Positions 23,385-34,251 are shown, numbered from the stretch's first letter. The stretch is 64,000 bases of DNA from Monarcha castaneiventris obscurior (GCA_026261815.1 JAMPIT010000481.1:620001-684000); one strand, 5' to 3'. Notes: a model not told the origin generated them from the sequence alone. Made by a program: numbers and translations.

Positions 23385-26300
23385 TATAAATATCTATCTT
23401 CAGATGCACCTGTGTAAGATATATTTTATGATCCTATACACATCAGATTATCAGTGTTTTCCTCTGTTTCTGCAAATGTACCCAGGAAGGTGTGCAGTCA
23501 ATTGGAAGGGAGCTATTAGGAGGTGACAGAAAATGGCAATTCCCCTGGGACACCACCTGAGGGTATTATACCTTGGTAATGCTCTCAATTGGTTTTGAGC
23601 TGGCTTGGGGCAAACCATGTGAGGACGTAATCCCAAATAGGATTATTTTCATAGGACTGATGAAGATACATCCCATTTCTATTATTTTAGAAAAAAAGGA
23701 TGCTTGAATTTGACCACTTCTGTTGCGATGCCTCAACCTTGTCTTTGTATGAGGACAGCAAGGCACTGCACTCTGTCACTGTCACTTGAGCAGTGGCACC
23801 TTTCTGGTCTCTGTGGAGACACAGATGAACCCTTTGGGTTTAGGAAAAGACATGAAGGTGTGTGGAAGCTTTACCATGTTTTCAGGAGCAATAGGTGTGT
23901 GATGCCACCTTCTGCTTGTGGCACTTTTAGGCTGGAGAGACCAGTGCCACCTTGGGACTCCTGCACTTCTCCCGGATCTTCCCTGGGCAGGAATTTCTCC
24001 TCCTCCCCAGGCTGTTCCAGTGCTTCTCTATCCTTTCCACCAGAAGGCTCTTTTCGTACTACCTGAATAATTCATGCTGCAGGTTGGGCCTGTTCCTACC
24101 TGCACAGCCATGGAAATTGTCTGGGTCCCTCTCCTTGCAGCAGCCTTTTATACACTTCACTGTTAACCTTTCTTTCTTAGGTTTCCCCACTCATGTCATC
24201 AAAAGTCAGGCCTCTGCCCAGGTTGGTTTCCCCTTATCCTGTTGCTGAGTGAAGCCTGTATTTCTCAATGTAGCTCAAACTCCAGGCCTCCCTGGCACAC
24301 ACAGTGGGCTGACAGGGCAGCTCTATCTGCCCCGTGGTGGTTTGGGAGAAAAGACAGCTATTTTTTAACCTGTCCTTTATGACTGATGTCAGGACTTGTG
24401 CAGGATGAGCCTGTCGTGTGCAAATTCCTGAGCAGTTGTCACGTGGACGTGGAGTGGGGACTGGTGCTTTGTGTACTTCTACAAGGAAGAGGTGCTTAGA
24501 GGGTGGAAGGTGATGCTTCCTTCTCACCCCAACTGGGCTCCAGCTGTGTGGGGAGGAAACTGTGTCACTCTCCTGAGTGTGGGGGAACTGTACAGGGGAA
24601 ATAAGATGATGATTTCTCCTCCGAGGTGAGTCTATCATAGAATGGTCTGATCCAGCCCCATTGTTGCCGCTCGTATTTTCCCCAAGGCTTTCCCATCTGG
24701 AAAATGGACTAAAGCTGTGACTGGCACAGGAGTATATCTGATCTTGGATAAATTCTCCTTCTGAATGTCAAGGAAGTGGTGCCTGCAACTGGAGCTGACT
24801 TGGTGGCAGTGCTGTCCTTGCTGTGTGACTAATGGTGTTGCTCTGGGGGCTTTTTTCAGCTGAGCAGCCTGTGGGATGTGTGACTTCCTGGAGGAGGTGC
24901 CTCCAGCTGAACCACAGCAGAGCTGAGCCTCTGAGCCAGCCAGGAATCGCTGCAGGATCACCACCAACCACAGCTAAGGGGCAGCGCAGAAGTGGGACCG
25001 TATCCTTGAAGGACCTGTGAATCCACACCGAGCAGCAAAGACGACGGAGAAGGCCGGGGAGAGCAGTTTATGGGTACACGGAGGTCTCTGTACAATAACT
25101 CGCTGCTCCCTGGTGACTGAGCCTTGACTTACCTAAAGAGGGGTCAGTGTAGGAGCAGGGAACATGCAACATGAAACCAGGGCCGGCTGCACTGCCAGCC
25201 TTCCCCGCTCCTTCCTGCCAGCCACACTGATCCGGCTCCTGCTGCCTCCCTGGGAGTCCCATTGGCGGGGAGGGCTCCTCACAGCGCCGTGGCCCCGGAG
25301 CTCAGGGGGTTTGTGTGATCCCCCGGCCGTGCTGCAGCCCCTGGCTCTGCACACAGCAGGGATGGGCACGGCTGGATGCTGCCAGGCACGCTGGAGCAAT
25401 GTGGTAGTGCTGGAGAGGGCTTTGTGTGAGGGAAGGGGGTTACATCTCAGCCATCAAATTTAATAAATCCCCTCTTGGCTAGGAAGGGAGCACACAGAAA
25501 GCCCGAGGAAGAACATTTAGGAATTGAGGCAGTCCTGTTTGCTGAGGAGTCTGTGCAAACCCTCCCCGGCAAACCTGGAGAGGGATCCGGTCCAGAATAA
25601 GCGTCTGGCTTGCACCATCTTGGCACAACTGATCTTGATTCTCAATGCCAATCTGGAGACCAGGCCCAGTGTGGTCCATTGGGCCCCACACAGCCCCCAC
25701 CAGTTACCTGCATTCCTTCAGAGCTGTCCTTGGTCTCTTGGTGGCCCCTGGAGGAAGCCAGCAGCTTTCCTGCTGCACTGCAGACTACCTTGGAGTGGCT
25801 CACTCCCTTCTCTCAATGTCAACTTTACGTTTATCAGGATCTGTCTCCCTGCACTTGGCTTCTTATTCCTCCCTACCAGCTTTGCGAAGAACCAAGGACT
25901 TGTTCCAGAGCAGAATTGCCCTGTGGCTGGAGATCTGCCCCCACAGGGCTGCGTGGAAGGGATCAGCAGCGTTCCCTTCCCCCAGAAGTGAATCCAGTCA
26001 CCGCAAAGCCCAACTTACACTGGGGGCAAATGAGGTCAAAATGTGTCCTGTGACATTGCAGCACGCGATGGATGTGGGAGCAAGTAGGTCTCTGACACCT
26101 CAGTACCTGTGCTGTTCTACCGGGAAAGAGGGAGGGGGAAAATCCAGCTTCTTTTAAGGATCTCTGTGCCCCTCGAGCTCTCCTGATGAGGCTGGGCCCT
26201 CCTGCACCTCGCAGCCTCTTGCCCTGTGAGCCGCTGCAGTTACACAGTACCTGGCCTCGCTGGAGCAACGCTGAGGATCAGGTCCAGGAGAGGGACGGGT

Positions 26301-27299
26301 GGCTGCACCGCTCCATGGAGCCCTGTGGGCATCGTGTGCTTCCTCACTGCTGTCTCCTGCCAGCTTTGGGGGCATGACCCGTCCACAACTGCTCGGTTGT
26401 GCAATGCCTCTGCAGCGGAACAGCCTCTACACCACGCTCCTCCACAGCCCGTGTCCTCTGCTTCTTCCCTTGCCCCGCTTCCCCCAGGAGCCCTGCCTGA
26501 GAGTCCCTGCTTTTCACAGGCCAGCTTGAAATCAAGTAATCCCACAAAGTACAGGAAGGTTTTCCTTTCCCCCCTCCTAAGCGAGGCGAGTGCTCTGCCA
26601 CTGACATTTCCGCTGCAGACAAGGTCGTGTGTCCCACACAAACACTGCAGGGATGGAGGATGGAGACATCCACGGCCTCGGTTCCTTGGACAGACGCAAT
26701 GCTGACAAAAGTGGAGCAGAGATGAAGCAGGGAGGGGGCGCAGAGAGTTGGGTGTATGCGGCTCAATCCAGCTCTATGGCTTTTTGCTGCCAAATAATCA
26801 AATCCTCCCTTGCCCAAGCACGGTCCTCAGGAAGCTCAAACTTAGGGCTCGGCATGTCTTTAGGAAGTTGAATACACGAGTCTTACAACAGAGATTTATT
26901 GAGGTCTAAAGCCTAACCTGAGAACGGGTGTGGGTTACTGCAGTCTCTCTGGAAACTGCAAAAGGGGACATGTGCCACCGTGCAGGCTGCAGTGACAGGG
27001 CCGGAGGTGGCACTGGGGAGGCTGCAGTGCTGCAGCCCCTCACCTTGCCATCCCTGCTTTTGCAGAAAAGCAGGCTCATCGTTTAGTTCTGTGAATAGTT
27101 GAGTTGCAAAGGGGCTCAGAGGGGCAGGACAGGACCCTGGACCTGTCTTGCGGCTCTGCAGAGCAGCGGGAGCCACATGGCCGAGCCCCCACGTGAGGGA
27201 GGAGCATTGCAGGGGCAACGGCAAAAATAAAACCAAAAAACACCTACTGAAAAAATGAAGAAAAAGCGCCCCCCTTCCTAAAATCCTCCAGAGGGGTGT
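23385..27299. other. Intergenic sequence, no gene recognised
   Basis: Several overlapping chance frames of 100-170 codons occur on both strands between 25,500 and 26,820, where GC is higher. None shows a domain, a biased composition expected of protein, or splice context. A possible minus-strand poly(A) signal for the miR-124-3 host transcript is at 26895-26900. Confidence 0.5.
26895..26900 (-). other. Candidate poly(A) signal of the miR-124-3 primary transcript
   Basis: TTTATT on the + strand reads AATAAA on the - strand. It lies about 0.8 kb downstream of the hairpin and is followed on that strand by CTCTGTTGTAAGACTCGTGTATTC, whose T/G-rich parts suit cleavage. It is the first good hexamer I noticed downstream of the microRNA, but nothing else ties it to that transcript. 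Confidence 0.3.
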
Positions 27300-27726
27300 T
27301 TGCTCAGGGAGCCTCTGAACGGCATTGTGGAGGCTGAGAAGAAGGGGGTGTCCCTTTGCATGGCAGGGGGGTCCCGCTCTGCGCCGAGGGGCCGCTCGTC
27401 ACCCCCCGCCCACGCCCCGCTGCTCGGAGCGCTCCCTGCCCGCGGCCCCCCCAGCTCTGCCCGCATTGTCCTGCCGCTCCTCCTGCCCTTTGTACGCCGG
27501 GAGCCCCCGCAAGCCCCGGCGGGGCCGGAGCGGGGCCTCCCCCCGCCTCCCCCCGTGCCCCCGTTAATGCGAGGAGACAGCTGCCCCGCCGGGCGCTGGC
27601 GCATTGTTACTCCTATTTGTCAAAAGGCCGAGGATGCTCCATAGATCGCTCCGTGGCTGTTGTTAAGTGTAATTAGAGGGTTTATGTCCCCAATTTCCAT
27701 GAAAATGAAGCTGTGAGGCTCCTCTC

Positions 27727-27748
27727 TTGGCATTCACCGCGTGCCTTA
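27727..27748 (-). ncRNA. MIR124-3: miR-124-3p mature strand
   Basis: On the - strand this reads TAAGGCACGCGGTGAATGCC followed by AA, identical to the vertebrate guide strand. The seed (AAGGCAC) corresponds to + strand 27741-27747. No substitution is seen. Confidence 0.97.
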
Positions 27749-27764
27749 ATTGTATGGACATTAA

Positions 27765-27786
27765 ATCAAGGTCCGCTGTGAACACG
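27765..27786 (-). ncRNA. MIR124-3: miR-124-5p passenger strand
   Basis: On the - strand it begins CGTGTTCACAGCGGACC and pairs with the 3p arm. It matches the known vertebrate 5p product as far as I recall it. Confidence 0.9.
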
Positions 27787-28231
27787 CAGAGAGGGGCTCG
27801 GGCTGTCCCCGCTCGGAGCGGGGCAGGCGGCGAGCGGGGCTTGCGGGAGAGAGCGGGGGGGAGAGAAAGAGAGAGAGAGAGGCTGTCAGTGCAGGGTGCA
27901 GCCCGCCGGGACCCCCGGCCGCCCTCCCCGGGGCCCCCCTCCGCCGGGGCGGCCGCGGGGGAGCGGCGGGGCAGGGGGCGGCGGGGAGCGGAGGAGGGCG
28001 GCGAGGAGGGGCTGCCTTGCTGCCGGGGGCCGCTGCCGTCCCTTTTCCCCCCGCTCCTCGCCCTGCCGGGGTGGGCAGTGTGCCCCGGACCCCCTCCCAG
28101 CCGCGCCGCTGCAGCGCAGCCGGGCAGATGCGGAGCGCCGGGCGCGGAGCAGCCCTGGGGGCAGAGGGACGGACAGACGGACACATCCCGAGCTCCGGCC
28201 CCGCCAGCGAGAAAAATGCGGCTGGTGGTGG

Positions 28232-28332
<101 letters not shown>

Positions 28333-28690
28333 GAGCCGGTAGCGCCAAGGACATCTCGCAACAAACCTCCGGCTGCCGCTGCTGCCGCGTCCCGGCACCG
28401 AGGCAGGAGCGGCGGCAAAGCGCCCGGAGATGCTTCACAGCCCCCCCGGTGCCGGGGCTGCGGGAGCGGCTCTCCCCTCCACGCCGGGCCGCCTCCGTCC
28501 GAGCCCCAGGCACCCGGCGGGGGGATGCGGGGGACGTGGGGGATGCGGGGCACCCCCGCTCCCTCCCCAGAGCGAAATGAAAATCCCGCTCGTGTGTTTG
28601 TCTTTGCTGGCCAGGCAAAGGAGCCGATTTCTCTCCTCTTGCAGGGAAACCGGCGGAGGTTAAACACGCGTTTCCCATCTCTCCGCTCCG

Positions 28691-28926
28691 CCGCGGTTGG
28701 CACAATAATCGCTTCATTTAAAAAAAAAGAAAAAATAGCAATGCAAAAAGGAAATAAAAAAAAATTAAAAATTGAGAGGGATGGAAAAGGGGTAAAGCAA
28801 TTAAACCGGTTTCGTTGATCGCCGTCAGACTTAGAGTCGCCTTATGAATTTAGGACGATTTCTCTCTCTAGATATCGCGTCTGAAAAAATCCTCGCCCCC
28901 TCCCCTTCCTCCCCTCTTTTTTGTCC
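28691..28926. other. AT-rich spacer upstream of the miR-124-3 CpG island
   Basis: A-rich sequence including runs at 28721-28770. No gene is recognised. Confidence 0.4.
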
Positions 28927-28932
28927 AAAAGA

Positions 28933-28963
<31 letters not shown>

Positions 28964-28990
28964 GAAAAGGAAAGAAAGGAAGAACAAAAA
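28927..28990. repeat. A-rich / polypurine tract
   Basis: A20 and A11 runs separated by single G, then GAAAGGAAAGAAAGG. No element body is recognisable next to it. Confidence 0.85.
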
Positions 28991-29039
28991 AATCACAAGC
29001 CCATTAAGGTCGCTTGCACAAGGGGAGGCAAAAATCCTG

Positions 29040-29225
29040 ATGCTGTTCCAAGGCAGCGATAGAGCCGGTCGCTCCCCGCCACTGTCGCCCGCACCCCGCG
29101 CTCACAGCCGGAGCCCCGCTGTAGCGGATTTACCCACTCGTGGTCGCGGCGCCCGGCGGCTCCGGCGGCACAAACTCCGCTCCTCGCTCAGATCCAGTGC
29201 AAACGCCCTCCCGTGGCTCAGGACG
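29040..29225. promoter_or_regulatory. Small CpG-rich patch
   Basis: Dense CG between an A-rich tract and a pyrimidine tract (CGGTCGCTCCCCGCC, GGTCGCGGCGCCCGGCGG). It could be an outlying part of the miR-124-3 island. No start site can be assigned. Confidence 0.35.
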
Positions 29226-29298
29226 CTTGTTTTTGTGTAGGCAAGCTGGAGATGAATAAGAAAGGCGCCTAGTCTCTCATTATCTTTGAATTTCAGAC

Positions 29299-29383
29299 TT
29301 TTTTTTTTTCTCTCTCATTTTTTTTTCCTCTTTTCTCTCTCTCTCTCTCTTTTTTTTTTTTTTTTTTTCCTCTTTTCTCCTCC
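29299..29383. repeat. Polypyrimidine tract with T runs and (CT)n
   Basis: About 85 bp almost entirely C and T: T11, a (CT)n stretch at 29335-29350, then T18. On the microRNA strand this is polypurine. Confidence 0.9.
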
Positions 29384-29639
29384 TGCCCTGGAACAATGCA
29401 GAAGGACCTCATCAGAGTGAAAACCAGGCTCCCGCTAGGCTTTAAAAGCAAGATGAACTTGGTGCACCACCCATCTTTCTCTTCTCTTCTCCAAAGCTCT
29501 TTAAAGGGGTTATGAGGCGTCTCTCTCAATTTATCCCTTTTCTCTTGATCTTCCTAGCAGAGGGGTTTGGGGTCTAGTCCTGGCTGTTTCAGCTGATCTC
29601 ATCCAGTCTAAGGGATTAGAGCTTCTTCTCCGCATCCCG

Positions 29640-29960
29640 GCTCTCAGCACATCTGCTGATTGGGTTCAGCACAAGAGGATTACATTGGGACCCAATGACG
29701 TCACCGCTAGGACATAAGTTCTCCTCCATTAACCAAATCCTCATCAGCAAGATGTCCTTGAAACTGGAGGAGTAACATTCAGGACTCCATCGCCAGCCCG
29801 TCCCCACCTTCCTCCCGGGCGGGCTGCTGGGGCTTTCGGAAAAAATATTGTTTAAGCTTTGAGCACTTGCAGCTGCATCAATAATGCACCGCTCCGGGCT
29901 GGAGGTTCGAGGCGGCACAGGAGAACATGTACCCTATAAATAGGGTTCTGCACCTAAACT
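29640..29960. promoter_or_regulatory. Candidate promoter/enhancer of pri-miR-124-3
   Basis: A dense set of recognisable elements lies in about 320 bp, 1.9-2.2 kb upstream of the hairpin on the - strand. They include an inverted CCAAT box (29659-29663), a perfect inverted repeat ATTGGG-A-CCCAAT (29684-29696) holding two CCAAT boxes back to back, and a full CRE TGACGTCA overlapping it (29696-29703). There is also a CAGCTG E-box near 29870 and a CTATAAATAG MEF2/TATA-like element (29934-29943). GGATTA homeodomain cores occur nearby. The motifs are read directly. The role as promoter or enhancer of the microRNA is inferred from position and motif content. Confidence 0.5.
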
Positions 29961-29991
29961 GTTAATCAGAGGAGCTTTATATATTCTGTTG

Positions 29992-30088
29992 CTTTTTCTT
30001 TTCTTTTTTTTCCCTCTCTTTTTTTTTTTTTTTTTTTTTTTTTTTGTTGGGAAGGGAGGGGGTGGAGGGGCAGAGGGGGAGGGGAAAG
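29992..30088. repeat. Poly(T) tract followed by a G-rich quadruplex-like tract
   Basis: A T-rich run with a T27 core (30019-30045) passes straight into G-rich sequence at 30049-30084 with at least four GGG runs and loops of 1-4 bases. On the microRNA strand this is C-rich followed by poly(A). Confidence 0.85.
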
Positions 30089-31729
30089 CTGAATCCTACA
30101 GTTATATTTCCAAGCTCAAAAAGACATCAGCGATAATTTTCTTTAGAGCTGACATGGATGTAATTTTAAAACGTGTTTTCTTTTTTTTTTTTTTTTAAGT
30201 AATGTGTAGGATTTCACCCCCGTTCTCTCTGAGAAGAGACAATGTGTCCTGAGTTATATAAAGTAAGAGGCTCCCTTTAAATATACAATATGAATTTCAT
30301 ATTTTGGGGTTTAAAGCTAGATTTTTCTTAACATTGCATGAGCTCAGATTCACAGGAACGAGGACATGGAAGGAAATGGGTTTGACTTCCAAGTGACAAA
30401 CAGAGAGAGTTTTTGGTTTTTTTTCCTTTAAGCTAAGACTTCCACCCTGGAAAACGCCGAAATCACGAATAGATTTGCTGCCCTCAACCTGCTCTAACCT
30501 GTGCCGCGGCATCCAGGCGTCTCTCCCCGTCCCTCTCAGGCATCCTGCACTTGCAGTTTAGCTGGTGCCTCACTATATCCTTCCACCACATCCATTTTGC
30601 GAGCTGGGAGCAGATATGGGTTTGCTGCAGCTCTTGTTGGTTAAACTCACCGACCTCATCACAGGGCGGCTGCTACAATGGGAATAGGCTCTGAGATTTA
30701 TTTATTTATCTCAGGTCACCAAATTTAATCTCTGGGAAGAGAAATCGTGTGTAATAACAAGCTGGCTATGTCCAGTAAGGAGAGGTCTTGCTTAGAAGCC
30801 TTGCATGTGTTTAATTTTTAGGTAAGCACGCTGCTTCTTCAGTGCTAATTATCCATCCCTCCTGCTCCAAACACACACACCACCCCCCCAAAAAAAAAAA
30901 CACCTGAGGCACACTCACACTCATTTTTGTGACAGGAGGTGCAGGTCTGTGGCTTTCTATACGCCCTTATTGCCTGCCTAGAGTAACTTTTACGGCCAGC
31001 AGTGCTGAGTATTGGCTGGCAGAGTTTTCAGGCGAATATTTATTTGCCTGGGTGTATTTCCATGCACTGTGGTATTTTCCTTCATGGTAAGGAAGGGTGT
31101 AAGGTGGGGGAAGGTAGGATACAATTATTTTGATGGAAGGTGTCTTGCTCCAGTGCTGGAAGTCTCTCCCTGCCTCAGCAGTATGAGCTTTTCCAGGACA
31201 GCTGGGCAACAACCGCTGGAACAGGGATCTATTCCCTTCCCCGCTGGAGCAAAACAATTGCTTTGAGGCCGTCGTCTCCCTCTCTGAGGGCCGTGCCCTG
31301 CCAGGCCAGGCTCCGAAGGGGAAACGGCCTCCAAATAGCAGCTCGTAAAAAACTGGTGGGCCCCGTTTGGCTACTGAAATTCTCTGCAGGGAGGTGAAAT
31401 ATCACCTCCCAAACTCAAGAGCCGTATTTTCAAGGCAGCCACAGCGCTGAGAGCCCCCGTCCCTGTTTGTGTGCCTTTTCCTCTTCCTCTTTTATAATGC
31501 TGCGGTTCATGACAAGCACGAAGCAGGGACAATCAGCGTTTGACATTACACAGCAAAGGGAATTTTCCCTTTGCTTTTCATCTTCTGAAACTTAAAAAAA
31601 AAAAAAAATCTGCTTATTTAGAGCCTGTTCCATATTGACCTATTTACTCCGCCAGACCGAGGCCCTCAATCTTTTATCGATTTAAAAGAAAACAACCTAA
31701 ACAAATTAACACGGAGGAAAACGCTCGGG
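30089..31729. other. Noncoding sequence upstream of miR-124-3
   Basis: No gene recognised. It holds short T and A runs (30181-30196, 30891-30900, 31592-31607) and a - strand TATAAAAG at 31489-31496, which is a possible but unsupported core promoter element for leftward transcription. Confidence 0.4.
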
Positions 31730-32350
31730 TTTACCGTTCGCACGGGGCCTGTCCCCGGGGGGAGGCTCGGACCAGGCATCCGCACCCAGCCCCGAGGGTG
31801 CCGCTCCGAGCTGGGGACGCGGGATGCGGAGGGGCTCTAGGGATGCTCGGGATGCGGGGGCGGCTGGGCCGCCTCTCCCCTTGCCCAGCCCCGGCCCTCG
31901 GCCTCCCGTCCGGCCCGGGCCCGGCCTCCCCGAGACCTCCGGTCCCTCTGTCCCCGGCCCCTGCCCTCCGGCCCCGGCCCCCGCGGTCCCCCCCGGCCCG
32001 GCCCGGCCCCGCTTCGCTGTCCATGGTGTTGAAGGTGCGGAGCCGCAGCAGCGGGAGCGGGGGTGGCCGGGCCAGCCCTGGGGCGACCCACGGGACACCC
32101 CCAGCTTGTTTTTGGCCGAAGAGGAGGCGGTGTTTCCTTCCCTCCGTGCCCTTCCCCACGGGTCCGCACCGGGCCGGAGCGCCCTGCGGGGAGCTGGCTC
32201 TGTCGGTCTGTCTGTCTGTCTGTCCCCGGGCTCTCGCTCCTCCAGCGGCCCCTATTCCCCACCCGCGAACCATCCCCGAAAACCCGAGGGGTTGATTTTC
32301 CTCTGCCCTCCCCCGGCGGAGCGGGGCTGGGGTGTTTTGAGCCTCCTGTC
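31730..32350. promoter_or_regulatory. CpG-rich block, candidate start region of the miR-124-3 host RNA
   Basis: High GC with many CG and long C runs (31860-32020 is nearly all C and G). It lies 4 kb upstream of the hairpin on the - strand and is the nearest large CpG-rich block outside the microRNA's own island. It contains a (TCTG)n run at 32199-32224. Overlapping open frames on both strands are Gly/Pro/Arg-rich and show no domain. Confidence 0.4.
32199..32224. repeat. (TCTG)n short tandem repeat
   Basis: About six units, the second imperfect (TCGG), inside the CpG-rich block. Confidence 0.85.
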
Positions 32351-32949
32351 ACTGCGGAGCCCCGCGGTGGTGACTGAGCGATGTCATATGGTGGGGGGGG
32401 TGCGCTGCTGCTCGGCAGGCTGGCAGCAGGGCTTATTTCTCCTTTAAAACAAACCCGCCATCGGCTCAGCCCCTCGAAAGTTTCCCATTAAATACCCTCA
32501 CCAGCTCATCCCCCGCTTCTGCGGCCCTGCAGCCTTTTCCTGATCCCCGGCTTTAAAGGCAGGCTGGGTTTGGCTGCTATTTTACCAACACTTCCAGTGA
32601 GACATTTTGTCTTAAGCACAGCCCTTCCTTAATCTCTAATGCAGCATTTCTCCATCCCAGAAGAAAATAGTCAGATGATTCGTAAAGGGCCATTTTTTCC
32701 CCCCTTTTTTGTTTCTTTCTTCTTCTCCTCCTCTGTCGCTCTCTGCCGTTTTAAACCTACCACCTACTGTTCCCCGAACAAAGAAATCCCAGAGACAAGC
32801 AACATGCCTCCACTTTCCTTCCATTTCCAAGCCCCTGCTCCACCACGCATAGATGACCACATTAGAAAAATATACAAGATTGAACCCCAAATCAACTGTG
32901 GCACAACAAACCGTGGAAAACGTGCGCTCAGCCCTGTCCTGGACAACGT
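32351..32949. other. Noncoding sequence, no gene recognised
   Basis: Ordinary sequence with a G8 run near 32393 and a T/C-rich stretch at 32693-32735. Nothing further is recognised. Confidence 0.4.
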
Positions 32950-33009
32950 GACACACACACACACACAGACACCACACACGTGCTCACACACACACATACA
33001 CACACACAC
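32950..33009. repeat. Interrupted (CA)n dinucleotide repeat
   Basis: Three CA blocks separated by short interruptions (GACACCACACACGTGCTC and CATA). Confidence 0.92.
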
Positions 33010-34225
33010 TCTGCAGAGTGCTCAAAAACACCCCAAAATCTCATCCCCGTCTTCGTTTCTGCTGCATAAGTCAATAATAAGCAGCCTTTGTCTGTCTGTT
33101 GCCACCGGGATGCGGCCCAGGCACCAGAGCAGCGCCGAGCGGCCGCTGCCCCGTCACCAGCCCGAGCATCGCCTCGGAGCTGACCCACAGCCTGCAGGAG
33201 AAAGCAAAATCTCTTAAAAATAAAGCCCAGATCTCTTTCAAATCCCAGACAAAGGTTTCGCGGGTTCTAGGCCTCTGGTTCCTGCCTCAGAAATCTCTCT
33301 GTGTAGGAAAGGCATCAACAGAGTTTGGTCCCTGCTATAATTTCAGACATTCTTCTACATTTTTTAATCTTTCTTAGAAAGCAATTCATTTTCTTAGAAA
33401 GTAATTACACTTACAAGAGGTTTGGGAATCAGATTTTTCTATCAAGTCTCCTCTCCCTCTTTTCTCTCTCTGTCTCCTTTTGGTCTTCTTAGCTGCTGCA
33501 GGGCTTTTTTAATTTTTTTTCCAGATCTGTAATAAAAAAAAATAAATAGCCCCCCTCCCTCCCCTCTTCCCCTAGAAATATACAATTTTCTGATTTGCAA
33601 AGCCTCTTCCTATGTGGAGGAAAGCTGCCTGCTCTCCCCACGACTCGCTTTCCTGGCCTCCCAGCTCCTTGAGAAAGGAGGAGGGCCTTGTGCATTACAA
33701 TTCCATTCAATCTCATTCATTCTTGCCTCTTTCTAACGGTCTTTGGACAGCAAATCCACACCAACGGGGGGTCCGAGCCCCCTCCCCAGGCCCCCCCCAG
33801 CCTTAAACACACACAATAGCCGTCAGCTAACAGCACAGCAGCAACTTTGAAACATTCAAGCTTCTGAAGTGAAGAAAGCCCGCAGCTCCCCAACCCCCAC
33901 CCCACCACTTCTTCCTGGGCTTGACATTTAAAAAACATATAATGATCTTAATTTTAAAAAGGGGAAGGGGGAGAAAAAAAAATCCTCACTTGGGTCACAC
34001 TTGGTTTCTCAGGGCAGGATTCTGGTGTCAAGAATTTCCTCGGCAGGAGAGGATTGCTCCATCACATAGCTAATTACCTGCTTCCCCTCTCAGGCTCCAC
34101 GCTGCAGAAAGGCTTTTTTCTTCCTTCCCCCCCTTTCCCTAGAGATGTTTATTTGGTTGGATCAATCACCAGGACAGTTTCCAGCCTAATTTTTCCTGGT
34201 CACCTCGAGAAGGCAAAGCTGAGGA
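33010..34225. other. Noncoding sequence, no gene recognised
   Basis: Includes two near-identical copies of TTCTTAGAAAGNAATT at about 33372-33406 and a pyrimidine-rich stretch around 33450-33480. Reading frames are of chance type. Confidence 0.4.
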
Positions 34226-34251
34226 GGGGAGGGGCTGGGGGTGTGGGGGGG
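34226..34251 (+). other. G-quadruplex motif
   Basis: Four G runs of 4, 4, 5 and 7 bases with loops A, CT and TGT. This fits the G3+N1-7 rule well. No gene is attached. Confidence 0.7.

Larger units (their letters stand above)
27715..27801 (-). ncRNA. MIR124-3: mir-124-3 precursor hairpin
   Basis: Read on the - strand, a 5' arm (TGCGTGTTCACAGCGGACC...) and a 3' arm carrying the miR-124 sequence fold back around a short loop (AATGTCCATACAA). The basal CTCTCT and AGAGAG also pair. miR-124 is the most abundant neuronal microRNA in animals. It is loaded into Argonaute and represses non-neuronal mRNAs through the seed AAGGCAC. Birds and mammals have three loci. The TGCGTG start of the 5' arm and the CCAAGAGAGG end of the 3' arm fit paralogue 3 (paralogues 1 and 2 have CCGTG), and so does YTHDF1 16.6 kb away in convergent orientation, as in human. 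The loop differs from my recollection of the human hairpin by one base (C for T). Hairpin ends are set by analogy with the 87-nt human precursor. Confidence 0.97.

Noticed and set aside
24625..24665. ATCATAGAATGGTCTGATCCAGCCCCAT considered as a CR1 3' end
   Set aside because: It only loosely resembles the CR1 tail, with no tandem ATTCTATGAT units and no upstream element body.
25718..25740. GAGCTGTCCTTGGTCTC considered as a REST-binding RE1 site for the microRNA
   Set aside because: The left half-site fits, but the right half (GCTGAA) is absent. Known miR-124 loci are REST targets, but I found no full RE1 by eye.
29896..29912. GGTTCGAGGC considered as a tRNA B box
   Set aside because: No A box at the right distance and no cloverleaf can be drawn.
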